A DNA stretch of 48,537 bases from Sphingomonas sp. (lineage in GTDB: Bacteria; Pseudomonadota; Alphaproteobacteria; Sphingomonadales; Sphingomonadaceae). The notes under the pieces were generated by a model. It saw nothing but the letters and a program-made list of their open reading frames with translations, was not told the DNA's origin and ran no database searches. Location: NCBI RefSeq assembly GCF_013812825.1, contig NZ_JACCSU010000013.1, forward strand, positions 1-48,537, in the 5' to 3' direction. Of this stretch, positions 16,101-25,640 are shown piece after piece. The translations under genes and the position numbers were made by a program. Each line of letters begins with the position of its first letter. Position 1 is the stretch's first letter.

Positions 16101-17318
16101 ACCGATGTCTTCGACCTGTCCGGACCGATCGCGATCGGCGCCGACATCGGCGGCCGGCTGGTCGACCCGGCGATCCGCGGTTCGCTTCGGACGCAGAGCG
16201 CCCGGCTCGAGAGCGCGGTGACCGGGATGGTGATCGACCAGCTGGCTGCCGAAGCGCGTTTCTCCGGGCCGCAGCTCGTGTTCAGCAGGATCGCCGGGCG
16301 AACCACCGGCGGCGGCGCGATCGACGGTTCGGGCACGGTCACCTTCTCGGGCGGCCGAAGCCTGATCAACCTGAGCTTCAATGCCCGCCAGGCGCTGCTT
16401 CTCAACCGCGACGACATCGCCGCCCGGGTGACCGGCCCGGTCCGAATCCGCTCCAACGCGTCCGGAGGCACGATTTCGGGCAAGCTCGTCCTCAACGACG
16501 GACGCTTCCAGCTCGGCCAGGCGAGCGCGGCTGGCGCCGTCCCGCAGCTGCGGGTGCGGCACCGCGGGCTCGATCCGGCCGACGTGATCGAGGTCGAGCA
16601 ACTGCATCCCTGGCGGCTCGACCTGGCGGTCGCCGGCCGCGATCTGGAAGTGCGCGGGCTGGGCATCGCCAGTCTGTGGCGGACCGAGCTCGAGATCGGC
16701 GGGGCCGCGGACTCGCCGCGCTTCACCGGCCGCGCCGATCTGGTGCGCGGCGAGTACGAGTTCGCCGGGCGCAATTTCCGGCTCGACCGCGGAGTCATCC
16801 GTTTCCGCGGCGAGAGCCCCCCGAACCCGCTGCTCGACATCCACGCCGAAGCGCAGGTGCAGGGGCTCGACGCCAGCGTCCGGGTCCGCGGCACGGGTCT
16901 CAAACCCGAAATCACCTTCGCCAGCGTTCCCGCTCTGCCGCAGGACGAGCTGCTGTCGCGGATCCTGTTCGGCACGTCGATCACCAACCTGTCGGCGCCC
17001 GAGGCCGTCCAGCTGGCCTCGGCGGTGGCCGCGCTGCAGTCGGGCTCGGGCAATCTCGACCCGATCAACGCGGTTCGCCGGGCGGTTGGGCTCGACCGGC
17101 TGCGAATCGTGCCGGCCGACATCGCCACCGGGCAGAAGACCGCCCTGTCGGCCGGCAAGTACATCACCCGCAAGCTGTTCGTCGAAGTGGTCACCGACGG
17201 GCAGGGCTATTCCGCCACCCGCGTCGAATATCAGATGACCCGCTGGCTCTCGCTCCTGTCGTCCGTGTCCACCATCGGCCGGACCAGCGCCAACGTCCGG
17301 GTCAGCAAGGATTATTGA
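13146..17318 (+). CDS. tamB: translocation and assembly module protein TamB
   Basis: The 1390-residue protein starts at GTG one base after tamA. One N-terminal transmembrane helix (about 27-47) anchors it in the inner membrane. A very long beta-repeat body should span the periplasm as a hydrophobic groove. The C-terminal TamB/DUF490 domain is clear (about 1050-1390), with PALPQDELLSRILFG and a beta-rich end. AsmA-like proteins of this class carry phospholipid to the outer membrane and act with TamA. Its length is normal for alphaproteobacteria. A second reading frame stays open across the gene only because of GC-rich codons. Confidence 0.9.
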   Translation: MAEDTLVHAPAQRPQRRLRRDWPRRLAQELLALFLSLLILLAGGLVLLDTAPGHRFIVDRIAGIETASGLRIRIGRIDGSVFGKSKLRNVAVSDTRGVFLTSPEIELDWAPGAWLYNSLHIDRLHARQVRLTRLPKLRATGRKGPILPGFDIHIGELAIDRLELAPAITGTARSGRVRGKADIRAGRAMVELGLAIDGGGDRIALVLDAEPDRDRFDLDLTAKSPANGLLPALAGIRRSIDLTVSGEGSWSRWRGRGALDLSGRPTARLALGADAGRYRLAGEIAPSQFLRGKLQRLTAPVVRVRGDGRLRDRVLDGQLALTSRSLRAVTIGSVDLAGNRYRRVRVGVDLLRPNALFPNMTGRNVRMVWTLNGPFDRANYAYRLTSPGVKFDDTGFVDVRAEGRGRLSPWPMQVPLRLSARAITGVGDVAGDILANARLEGMLTVTSKFVRGEGLRLTSNRLNGKVALLIDLVSGRFEVLLSGGLTRYTIPGLGIVDVMTDLKVVPGPGGRGSRVVGTGKAWVRRLDNSFFLDLAGGLPRLETNLERGNDGIVHFSNLELYAPKLRLSGAGRRNRDGTFHIVARGRQATYGPLRMTLDGPINRPRVDLLLDRPNETLGLRDMRLLLEPTAAGFDYRANGGSKLGPFTSNGRILLPSGGRATIAIAALNVGGTTASGNLRSDPGGFTGRLAIAGGGLDGDLAFSPAGEAQRIEAHLRASGANFPGIFAVRSGRLDGTIVLADERTTVDGVVDARGFEANGISLARLTANARLVNGVGQVRAAIAGRRGAPFEFTTLANVTPDSIHLTGRGHIERRPLVLRQAAVLTRSGDGWALAPTSFSFAGGTGTLSGRSGSRPELHAQLRSMPLQILDIGWPGLGLEGSATGRVDYAWKGNRSGRADLKIRGLSRAGLVLASQPIDVGIAAAVGGNQAALRAVAASGGKTIGRAQARFAPLGQGPLVAELMDSPLFAQLRYAGPADTLWRLSGTDVFDLSGPIAIGADIGGRLVDPAIRGSLRTQSARLESAVTGMVIDQLAAEARFSGPQLVFSRIAGRTTGGGAIDGSGTVTFSGGRSLINLSFNARQALLLNRDDIAARVTGPVRIRSNASGGTISGKLVLNDGRFQLGQASAAGAVPQLRVRHRGLDPADVIEVEQLHPWRLDLAVAGRDLEVRGLGIASLWRTELEIGGAADSPRFTGRADLVRGEYEFAGRNFRLDRGVIRFRGESPPNPLLDIHAEAQVQGLDASVRVRGTGLKPEITFASVPALPQDELLSRILFGTSITNLSAPEAVQLASAVAALQSGSGNLDPINAVRRAVGLDRLRIVPADIATGQKTALSAGKYITRKLFVEVVTDGQGYSATRVEYQMTRWLSLLSSVSTIGRTSANVRVSKDY

Positions 17319-17459
17319 CGCGGCCGCAAGGCCATGAAAACCGCGGGGCCGCTCATCCTTGTTGCCCAGTGCGGGCCGCATGTGCTGGAAGATGCTGGCA
17401 GCGCATCTTGCAGCGGCCACACGCGTCGTCTTCGCGGTTCGGGAGGAGTGACCAGCTTC

Positions 17460-18965
17460 ATGGAAACCGGCGTTCTCGTCTCGCTTGCGATCTACTTCAC
17501 CGCGATGCTCGGAATCGGGCTGTGGGCATGGCGGAAATCGACCGGCGACATCGAAGGCTATCTGCTCGGGGGGCGCAAGCTCAGCCCTTCGGTCGCGGCG
17601 CTGTCCGCGGGGGCTTCGGACATGTCGGGGTGGCTTCTGCTCGGGCTTCCCGGCGCCGCCTTCGTCGCTGGGCTGAGCGCCAGCTGGATTGCGATCGGCC
17701 TGTTCGTCGGGGCGCTTCTGAACTACATCATCGTCGCCCCGCGCCTGCGCGTCCATACCGAGCGCACTGGCGATTCGATCACCATCCCGGAGTTTTTCGA
17801 GAAGCGCTTCGAGGACCGCAGCCATGCGCTCCGAGTGATCGCCTCGGTGGTCATCATCATCTTCTTCACGCTCTACACCTCGGCCGGAATCGTCGCCGGC
17901 GGCAAGCTGTTCGAAAGCGCTTTCGGGGCTGACTATGCGCTTGGCCTGTGGATCACCGCCGGAGTGGTGGTGGCCTACACGCTGTTCGGCGGCTTCCTCG
18001 CCGTCAGCCTGACCGACTTCGTGCAGGGCTGCATCATGTTCGTCGCGCTGGTGCTGCTCCCGGTCGTCGCCTTTTCCCAGCTCGGATGGCAATTCACCGG
18101 CGCGCTCGAAGCCGCGCAGCCCGGAGCGTTCGACATGCTGGCCGACATGACCGCGCTCGCGATCATCTCCTCGCTCGCCTGGGGGCTCGGCTATTTCGGT
18201 CAGCCGCACATCATCGTCCGCTTCATGGCGGTTCGCTCGGTTCGCGACGTTCCGGCGATGCGCAACATCGGCATGACCTGGATGGGCGTTGCTCTGATCG
18301 GGGCGCTGGCAACCGGCCTGGTCGGCGCCGCCTACGTCGTCCGGACCGGCGCCACGCTGGCCGATCCGGAGACGATCTTCATCCTGTTGGCCGACGTTCT
18401 GTTCGATCCGCTGATCACCGGCTTCCTGCTGGCCGCGCTGCTCGCCGCGATCATGAGCACGATCTCCTCGCAGCTGCTGGTCTCGTCGAGCTCGCTGACC
18501 GAGGATTTCTACCGCATCTACCTGCGCCAGACGGCGAGCCAGACGGAGCTGGTGACGGTCGGGCGAGCCTGCGTGCTGCTGGTGGCGCTGGTCGCGATCT
18601 GGCTCGCCTACGATCCGGACAACACCATCCTGGGGCTCGTCGCCAACGCCTGGGCCGGGTTCGGCGCCGCCTTCGGGCCGGTCGTCATCCTGTCGCTGAC
18701 CTGGCGGCGGCTGACTCGGAACGGCGCACTTGCCGCGATCGTCGTCGGAGCAGCGACCGTCCTGTTGTGGATTTACGCGCCGGTGCTCGAGAATGGAGCC
18801 GCTCTGAGCTCGCTGATCTACGAGATCGTGCCGGGCTTCCTTCTCGGCGGCCTGGCAGCGATTGTCGTCAGCCTCGCCGGGTCACCCCCGCCCAAGAGCG
18901 TGCTTGCCAAGTTCGAAGAGAGCGAGGCGGAACGTCGGGCCCTGACCGGAGCCCCAACGAGCTGA
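17460..18965 (+). CDS. putP: sodium/proline symporter (SSS family)
   Basis: This 501-residue polytopic inner-membrane transporter has about 13 helices. The PutP hallmark YLLGGRKLSP and SDMSGWLLLGLPGA lie near residues 35-65, and conserved Ser residues for Na+ binding fall in the STISSQLLVSSSSLTEDFYR segment. The frame extends upstream to 17334, but ATG 17460 follows GGGAGGAG and gives the normal METG start before helix 1. It lies 141 bases after tamB and abuts the convergent PilZ gene. Proline as substrate is inferred from the close family match. Confidence 0.88.
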   Translation: METGVLVSLAIYFTAMLGIGLWAWRKSTGDIEGYLLGGRKLSPSVAALSAGASDMSGWLLLGLPGAAFVAGLSASWIAIGLFVGALLNYIIVAPRLRVHTERTGDSITIPEFFEKRFEDRSHALRVIASVVIIIFFTLYTSAGIVAGGKLFESAFGADYALGLWITAGVVVAYTLFGGFLAVSLTDFVQGCIMFVALVLLPVVAFSQLGWQFTGALEAAQPGAFDMLADMTALAIISSLAWGLGYFGQPHIIVRFMAVRSVRDVPAMRNIGMTWMGVALIGALATGLVGAAYVVRTGATLADPETIFILLADVLFDPLITGFLLAALLAAIMSTISSQLLVSSSSLTEDFYRIYLRQTASQTELVTVGRACVLLVALVAIWLAYDPDNTILGLVANAWAGFGAAFGPVVILSLTWRRLTRNGALAAIVVGAATVLLWIYAPVLENGAALSSLIYEIVPGFLLGGLAAIVVSLAGSPPPKSVLAKFEESEAERRALTGAPTS

Positions 18966-19865
18966 TCAGCCGCCGAGCTCTTTGCCGAGCTCGTCGACCG
19001 ACAGTCGGCCCCATTGCGGCGCCCACGGCGACTGGTCGCATTCACGCCCATAAGGCGCGAAGTGCGGCCGAGGGGCCTGTTCGGCGGCGACATCGGGCTT
19101 CAGTTTCCACAGGCTGCGGACGTCGAACGGCTCGTGGAACGACAGGCCGGCCTGGTCGCCGAGCGACCAATTGACGGTCGCGGCCAGCTTGCCCGCCTCG
19201 CCCAGCTCGAGATAGACCATCACCCCGGTCGGCAGGTTGGACGGGCATTCGATCAGCGCCCCGGTGGTCGAGATGTTGCGCAGTCGAACGGCATCCCATT
19301 CGTAGTCGTGATGGACGATTCCGCTCCAGATCAGGGGATGCCGGACCTCGCCCCGCTTGTCCTCGGGCTTCTCGACGGCCGGTCTGACGGGCGCCTTGAC
19401 CTCGACTCCGGGGAAGCTGTTGCGGATCACCTGGCGGAGCAATTCGTCGAGGGTCTCGCGGTCGCACTGGACCTGGGTCTCATGGGCGAACTCGAGGCCG
19501 TAGCGGCCGTCGCGGATCCAGCGGACCGCGCACTCGATCTCGCCGGCCTCGCCGAGCACCAGGACGACCTTGTCCCACAGCTTGGCCTTGAAGTCGCCGG
19601 CGACCATCGCGCCGCCGTGCGACAGGTTGATCAGCTCGACGACGTGGCGCTTGCCCTTGCGCTGGACGACGGCCTGCTCATCGCTGAGCCGGTGGCGGTC
19701 GCCGTTGCGCTGGTTCGAGCTGCGGCTCTCGGAGCGCGCGACCTTGATGTCGCCGAGGCCCGCGGCCTTGCCGGCCGTCCGCTTCGGCTTCTCGGCGACG
19801 ACCGGATCGGAACGCTCCGAGCGCAGGGTCGCGCGAAATTCGTTCGGTGTGGATTCAATTCCCAT
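18966..19865 (-). CDS. tandem PilZ-domain protein, c-di-GMP receptor
   Basis: The 299-residue soluble protein carries two PilZ domains. Domain 1 (about 50-145) shows RNGDR as the RxxxR motif and NLSHGG as the (D/N)xSxxG motif. Domain 2 (about 165-260) shows RGEVR and NISTTG. Both motif pairs are intact, so both should bind cyclic di-GMP. The N-terminus is basic and probably disordered. The output is unknown. It lies 46 bases downstream of glnA on the same strand, so cotranscription is possible. A GGDEF-EAL enzyme sits in the same window. Confidence 0.88.
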   Translation of the reverse strand: MGIESTPNEFRATLRSERSDPVVAEKPKRTAGKAAGLGDIKVARSESRSSNQRNGDRHRLSDEQAVVQRKGKRHVVELINLSHGGAMVAGDFKAKLWDKVVLVLGEAGEIECAVRWIRDGRYGLEFAHETQVQCDRETLDELLRQVIRNSFPGVEVKAPVRPAVEKPEDKRGEVRHPLIWSGIVHHDYEWDAVRLRNISTTGALIECPSNLPTGVMVYLELGEAGKLAATVNWSLGDQAGLSFHEPFDVRSLWKLKPDVAAEQAPRPHFAPYGRECDQSPWAPQWGRLSVDELGKELGG

Positions 19866-19911
19866 CCCCGTATCATGAGGGATTTGGGTTACCGAACCGT
19901 AAGCGCCCCGG

Positions 19912-21324
19912 TCAGGACGAATAATACATGTCGAACTCGACCGGGCTTGGGGTCGTCTCCCAGCGCATCACCTCTTCCCATTTCAATTCCATGTAGGCGT
20001 CGATCTGGTCGTCGGTGAAGACGTCGCCGCGGGTCAGGAAGGCGCGGTCGCTGTTGAGCGCGATCAATGCCTCGCGCAGGCTGCCGCAGACGGTCGGCAC
20101 GTCGACCAGCTCCTGGGGCGGCAAGTCGTAGAGGTTCTTGTCCATCGGGTCGCCGGGGTGGATCCGGTTCTGGATGCCGTCGAGCCCGGCCATCAGCAGC
20201 GCCGAATAGGCCAGATACGGGTTGGCGAGCGCATCGGGGAAGCGGAACTCGACCCGCTTGGCCTTTTCGCCGGCGCCGTACGGGATCCGGCACGAGGCCG
20301 AGCGATTGCGCGACGAATAGGCCAGCAGAACCGGCGCCTCGAAGCCCGGGACCAGCCGCTTGTAGCTGTTGGTGGTCGGGTTGGTGAACGCGTTGAGCGC
20401 CCGCGCGTGCTTGATCACTCCGCCGATGAAATAGAGCGCGGTCTCGCTGAGGCCCGCATAGCCGTTGCCGGCGAACAGCGGCTTGCTGCCCTTCCACACC
20501 GACATGTGGGTGTGCATCCCCGAGCCGTTGTCGCTGGCGATCGGCTTGGGCATGAAGGTCGCGCTCTTGCCGTAGGCGTGAGCGACCATGTGCACGACAT
20601 ATTTGTAGACCTGCATCCGGTCGGCGGTCTCGACCAGGGTGCCGTAGGTCAGGCCGAGCTCGTGCTGGGCGGCGGCGACCTCGTGGTGGTGCTTGTCGCA
20701 CGGCAACCCCATCTCGAGCATCGTCGCGATCATCTCGCCACGGATGTCCATCGCGCTGTCGACCGGAGCGACCGGGAAATAGCCGCCCTTGGCGCGCGGC
20801 CGGTGGGCGAGGTTGCCGCCGTCATATTCGCGACCCGTGTTGGTCGGCAGCTCGATGTCGTCGATCCGGTAGCCGGACGCATTGTAGCCATCCTCGAAGC
20901 GGACGTCGTCGAACATGAAGAACTCGGCTTCGGGGCCGACGTTGACGGTGTCGCCGATGCCGGTCGCCTTGAGATAGGCCTCGGCTCTGGTCGCGGTGCT
21001 GCGCGGGTCGCGGCCGTAGAACTCCCCGGTCGACGGCTCGACGATGTTGCAGAACAGGATCAGCATCGGAGTCGCGCTGAACGGGTCGACATAAGCGGCG
21101 CCCAGGTCCGGCTTTAGAATCATGTCGCTCTCGTTGATCGCCTTCCAGCCGGCAATCGATGAGCCGTCGAACATGAAGCCGTCGGTCAGATTGTCGTCAT
21201 CGATGACGCCCGAGGCCATGGTCAGATGCTGCCACTTGCCCTTTGGGTCGGTGAACCGGAGGTCGACCCACTCGATCTCTTCGTCCTTGATCCGCGACAG
21301 GATCTTGCCCGCGTCCGATGCCAT
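19912..21324 (-). CDS. glnA: type I glutamine synthetase
   Basis: The 470-residue enzyme makes glutamine from glutamate, ammonia and ATP and is central to nitrogen assimilation. The beta-grasp domain starts [16 protein letters not shown]. The catalytic core shows [10 protein letters not shown] and PGFEAPV, and the adenylylation site is the Tyr of [11 protein letters not shown], so GlnE control is expected. I chose ATG 21324 from family length. An in-frame ATG at 21348 would add 8 residues but lies in a palindromic repeat. A repeat element occupies about 20-101 bases upstream of the start, and glnB is 2.3 kb away rather than adjacent. Confidence 0.95.
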   Translation of the reverse strand: MASDAGKILSRIKDEEIEWVDLRFTDPKGKWQHLTMASGVIDDDNLTDGFMFDGSSIAGWKAINESDMILKPDLGAAYVDPFSATPMLILFCNIVEPSTGEFYGRDPRSTATRAEAYLKATGIGDTVNVGPEAEFFMFDDVRFEDGYNASGYRIDDIELPTNTGREYDGGNLAHRPRAKGGYFPVAPVDSAMDIRGEMIATMLEMGLPCDKHHHEVAAAQHELGLTYGTLVETADRMQVYKYVVHMVAHAYGKSATFMPKPIASDNGSGMHTHMSVWKGSKPLFAGNGYAGLSETALYFIGGVIKHARALNAFTNPTTNSYKRLVPGFEAPVLLAYSSRNRSASCRIPYGAGEKAKRVEFRFPDALANPYLAYSALLMAGLDGIQNRIHPGDPMDKNLYDLPPQELVDVPTVCGSLREALIALNSDRAFLTRGDVFTDDQIDAYMELKWEEVMRWETTPSPVEFDMYYSS

Positions 21325-21343
21325 TGCAATTGCCCCTAAGTTC

Positions 21344-21425
21344 GTCATTCCCGCGAAGGCGGGAACCCAGCTTCTTGATCGCCCGGCGCCTAAATAGTCT
21401 GGGTCCCCGCTTGCGCGGGGACGAC
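21344..21425. repeat. REP-like palindromic repeat element
   Basis: Left arm GTCATTCCCGCGAAGGCGGG... (21344-21370) and right arm CTGGGTCCCCGCTTGCGCGG... (21399-21425) are imperfect inverted copies, each with its own internal GCGGG hairpin. This CATTCCCGCGAA...GCGGGAA type is widespread in alphaproteobacterial genomes. It starts 20 bases upstream of the glnA start codon. Confidence 0.75.
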
Positions 21426-21640
21426 GAAAAAAGCGATTCGAGCTCGGCGCCTAGGGATTCCAGAGCGCGCCCGAAGAGTCAGCCGCGCGGCGAATATTTC
21501 ACCGGTTCCAAGTTTCGAGGCGGATACCTCTCGATCCCGCCGACGCTAGGCGATCCCAGCCTGCCGCTCGTCGAACGTGGCTTCCAACGCCGGGCGTCTT
21601 GCGCACGATGAGTTCGTAAATTGTTGGAGATGAGGTCAGC
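21426..21640. other. intergenic stretch between glnA and the Kelch gene
   Basis: The gap from the glnA start to the Kelch start is 316 bases. Apart from the repeat element I see only a weak GGAGATGAGG ribosome site for the Kelch gene at its end. No convincing sigma-70 or sigma-54 promoter, NtrC site or terminator stands out on either strand. Confidence 0.4.
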
Positions 21641-22774
21641 ATGATCAACCGGCGCAGCGTGCTGGGCGGCCCGTGCCGCCTTCCGCTTCTCGGCACTGCG
21701 GCGGCGCTGCTCGTCGCGACGACGGCGATTGCGCAGCAAGGCCCCCCAGGCGGGCCGCCGCCGCCGCCCAATCGCTCCACCCCGGTCGAGGCAAACGAGC
21801 TCCGCGAGACGTGGAACGACCGGGTGAGCCAGGGTCCTCCGATCGGGGCCTTCCCGGAGGTCAACGGATGGAGCATGGGCGCCGCGATGCCCCTGGCCCG
21901 CTCCGAGCACTCGGTCGCGGAATTCAACGGCAGGATCTGGGTGCTCGGCGGCTACCCGCCCGGGCGGCTGCCTTCCAACCTAGTCCAGGTCTACGATCCG
22001 GCCACGAGCCGCTGGTCGCTTGGGCCCACGCTGCCCCAGCCGATCCACCACACGCACGTCGCGTCGGTCGGCGGGAAGATCTACGTGCTCGGCGGCGAGA
22101 TCGAGGGCGCGAGCACCGGCAAGCCGGAGATCTTCGTTGCAAACGTTTGGATGCATGATCCCGCCGTCGGCGGCTGGGTGGCGCGCGCGCCGATGCCGAC
22201 CGCGCGAGGCGGCGGCGGCAAGGCGGTGATCGACGGCAAGATCTACGTCGCGGGCGGCCGCCCGCCCGGAGGCCATGCCTTCGAGGTCTACGACCCGGCG
22301 GCCGACAAGTGGGAAAAGCTTCCGGACCTGCCGACCCAGCGCAATCATCTGGCCATGGTGGCGCTGAACGGGAAGATCATCGTCGCCGGCGGCCGCACCG
22401 GCCCGGGCGCGATGGCCGAGCGGGTCGACGTGGTCGAAATCTACGATCCCAGGACGCGCCGCTGGACCAGGGGCGCACCGCTCCCGGCGCCGCGGGGCGG
22501 AATCACCGGCGCGGCGCATGCCGGCTGCATGTTCGTGTTCGGCGGCGAGGGCGAGCGCACCCACGTGCTGGGACTGACGCCCAATACCTATGGCTACGAC
22601 CCCCGAGCCGACCGCTGGACCAGGCTTCCCGACCTGCCCATCGCCGTCCACGGACTCAAGGGCAGCGCGGTGATCGGCGGCCGGATATTCCTGCCGGGCG
22701 GGGGGATCACGCTGGGCGGAAATTCCGGCACCAACGCCATGCAGCTGTACCGGCCGACGATGCGCTGCGAGTGA
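21641..22774 (+). CDS. exported Kelch-repeat protein
   Basis: The 377-residue protein starts with NRRSVLGG, a twin-arginine-like motif, then a hydrophobic stretch and ATTAIAQQ, so it is probably exported, perhaps by Tat. A Pro/Gly linker follows. About six Kelch repeats (GKIYVLGG, GKIYVAGG, GKIIVAGG, each with the later W) form a predicted beta-propeller from about 75 to the end. Its role is unknown; related propellers bind ligands or sialic-acid-like sugars. It sits on the opposite strand between glnA and glnB, which suggests insertion into an ancestral glnB-glnA neighbourhood. Confidence 0.85.
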   Translation: MINRRSVLGGPCRLPLLGTAAALLVATTAIAQQGPPGGPPPPPNRSTPVEANELRETWNDRVSQGPPIGAFPEVNGWSMGAAMPLARSEHSVAEFNGRIWVLGGYPPGRLPSNLVQVYDPATSRWSLGPTLPQPIHHTHVASVGGKIYVLGGEIEGASTGKPEIFVANVWMHDPAVGGWVARAPMPTARGGGGKAVIDGKIYVAGGRPPGGHAFEVYDPAADKWEKLPDLPTQRNHLAMVALNGKIIVAGGRTGPGAMAERVDVVEIYDPRTRRWTRGAPLPAPRGGITGAAHAGCMFVFGGEGERTHVLGLTPNTYGYDPRADRWTRLPDLPIAVHGLKGSAVIGGRIFLPGGGITLGGNSGTNAMQLYRPTMRCE

Positions 22775-22862
22775 GGCGCCAACCCCTCCGGCCTCCGCAC
22801 AGGCTGTCGCTCGACAGCGCGCTCAGTGTTGACGATAGCTGCGATGTTGACCGAGGACGCTT

Positions 22863-23126
22863 TTACCGCAGCTGGCTGTCCTTGCTCGCTCTGCGGTTGA
22901 TGCCGCCGGGGACGGGCCTGGAGTCGCGCTCGGACTGGCAGGCGACGCAGGTGCGCACTCCAGGGAGCGCTTCGCGGCGGCGTTTGGGGATCGGCTCGCC
23001 GCAATCGTCGCATTCCTCGGCGCTCTCGCCGGCGGCCAGCTGCGCGCGGGCGCGCAGCACCGCGTCCTTGACGGTGTCGTCGATCTGGTCCTGCACCGCG
23101 CCGTCGCGCGCCCAGCCGCCGGCCAT
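22863..23126 (-). CDS. DksA/TraR-type C4 zinc-finger protein
   Basis: The 87-residue protein carries the zinc finger CDDCGEPIP...CVACQ near residues 39-64, and its short helical N-terminus is smaller than full DksA. TraR-like short forms bind RNA polymerase through the secondary channel without ppGpp. ATG 23126 has an AGAGG 7 bases upstream. The frame is open far upstream, but that part overlaps the HTH gene. It lies on the same strand as glnB. Confidence 0.82.
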   Translation of the reverse strand: MAGGWARDGAVQDQIDDTVKDAVLRARAQLAAGESAEECDDCGEPIPKRRREALPGVRTCVACQSERDSRPVPGGINRRASKDSQLR

Positions 23127-23184
23127 TGGAGCCTCTTTCTCGAATTCTGCGGGGGTTAAATGGTGAAAGAGGGCAGAGCGTTCC

Positions 23185-23529
23185 TCAAAACGCCCTTCGC
23201 TGCGCAGCGACCAGCATTCGAAGCAGCATGGCGACCGGGCGCGGGACCCCGACCTTGCCCTCGAGCCACAGGCTGACCGCCGAGCGGCTGACCCCGATCG
23301 CTCCGGCGAGGTCGTTCTGGGTCCGGTAGCCGAGCGTTCGCATCGCGGTGCGCAGCTCGTCGGGCGACATCGAGGCGAGTCGCTCGTCGCGCGGACGTTC
23401 CTGCATGGGGCGCTCGTGGATTGGGCGCTCGTCACGGGGGCGCGCATCGCTGGGTCGCTCGTCCGTCGGGCGCTCGTCCGTCGGGCGCTCGGTGGTCGGA
23501 GTGTCGGTCTTGGCGTCCGCGTCGTCCAT
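23185..23529 (-). CDS. XRE-like HTH protein with N-terminal pentapeptide repeats
   Basis: The 114-residue protein has two parts. Residues 12-51 are eight tandem copies of a five-residue unit (TTERP, TDERP, TDERP, SDARP, RDERP, IHERP, MQERP, RDERL), highly charged and surely disordered. Residues about 55-110 form a helix-turn-helix (TQNDLAGAIGVSRSAVSLWLEGK) of Cro/CI type. The HTH suggests DNA binding; the target is unknown. It lies between the DksA-like gene and glnB on the same strand, the gap to glnB being 63 bases. Confidence 0.75.
   Translation of the reverse strand: MDDADAKTDTPTTERPTDERPTDERPSDARPRDERPIHERPMQERPRDERLASMSPDELRTAMRTLGYRTQNDLAGAIGVSRSAVSLWLEGKVGVPRPVAMLLRMLVAAQRRAF
23377..23496. 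repeat. 15-base tandem repeat (about 8 copies) inside the HTH gene
   Basis: Units close to GTCGGGCGCTCGTCC on the plus strand recur every 15 bases. They encode the (T/S/R)DERP repeats of the minus-strand HTH protein. Adjacent copies near 23460-23490 are nearly identical, the pattern expected of a minisatellite that can change copy number in frame. Confidence 0.7.
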
Positions 23530-23592
23530 CGCGACGGTCCTTAGACGGACGGCGCGGGTGCGGGGAAGGGGTTTGCTGGGCTCGACCGAAGC

Positions 23593-24762
<1,170 letters not shown>

Positions 24763-24766
<4 letters not shown>

Positions 24767-25593
24767 CCGTAGGGCGGTCGGTCCAGCCCGGCGGGGCTGT
24801 TCGTGAAGATTTCGCAGCCGTCCTCGGTGATCCCGATCGAATGCTCGAACTGGGCGGACAGCGAGCGGTCGCGGGTGACCGCGGTCCAGCCGTCGTCGAG
24901 CAGCTTCACGTCGGCGCGGCCGGTGTTGATCATCGGCTCGACGGTGAAGAACATGCCGGGCCTAAGCTCGGGGCCGGTGCCGGGGCGGCCGGCGTGGACC
25001 ACCTCGGGACTGTCGTGGAACAGCCGGCCGAGGCCGTGGCCGCAGAAATCGCGGACGACGCTGTAGCGGTTGGCTTCGGCATGGCGCTGGATGGCGCTGG
25101 AAATGTCGCCGAGTCGGTTGCCGGGTCGGGCCTGCTCGAGGCCGAGCACCAGGCATTCGTAGGTGACGTCGACCAGGCGCCGCGCCTTCAAGGGCACGTC
25201 GCCGACCAGGTACATGCGGCTGGTGTCGCCGTGCCAGCCGTCGAGGATCGGAGTCACGTCGATGTTGACGATGTCGCCGTCCTTGAGCGCCTTGTCGCCC
25301 GGGATTCCGTGGCAGACGACATGGTTGATCGAGATGCAGCAGCTCTTCGTATAGCCGCGGTAGCCGAGCGTCGCTGGAACCCCGCCGCCCTCGAGAGTCA
25401 GTCGGTGGACGATCGAATCGAGCTCGCCGGTGGTCACTCCGGGAACGACGTGCGGGACCAGCGCGTCGAGGATGCTCGCGGCGAGCCGGCCGGCGGCGCG
25501 CATGCCGTCGAAGGCGTCGGCGCCGTGGAGCTTGATGACCCCGCTGCGGGCCTCGACCCGGTCGTCTCCGGAAACGGTGATATACTCGGTCAT
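24763..25593 (-). CDS. map: methionine aminopeptidase, type I
   Basis: The 276-residue cytosolic metalloenzyme removes the initiator methionine from new proteins. Metal ligands are visible as Asp in NIDVTPILDGWHGD and GDTSRMY, His in CGHGLGR, Glu in TVEPMI, and Glu in the QFEHSIGI end. The substrate-pocket His is in INHVVCHGIPG. The length is normal, and all five ligands of the di-metal site appear present. It is convergent with the nucleotidyltransferase. Confidence 0.95.
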
Positions 25594-25640
25594 CGCCCCT
25601 AAATAGGCACTGCAGGCGCCGAAGTCGAACCGGAGGATGG

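Noticed and set aside
17334-17459. An N-terminal extension of the proline symporter by 42 residues
   Set aside because: The extension is hydrophilic and non-family-like, while ATG 17460 has a strong Shine-Dalgarno and the normal PutP start.
13208-17932. A 1574-codon open frame on the plus strand across tamB and into putP, the longest in the window
   Set aside because: Its product is dominated by Arg, Pro, Ala and Gly without domains; it is the shifted frame of tamB, kept open by GC-rich codons.
16044-18209. A 721-codon antisense frame opposite tamB and putP
   Set aside because: Low-complexity Arg/Glu/Asp-rich shadow without recognisable domains, overlapping two clear genes.
22863-23447. A longer, 194-residue start for the DksA-like protein
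   Set aside because: The extra part overlaps the HTH gene in another frame and is Arg/Ser-rich; ATG 23126 has its own ribosome site.
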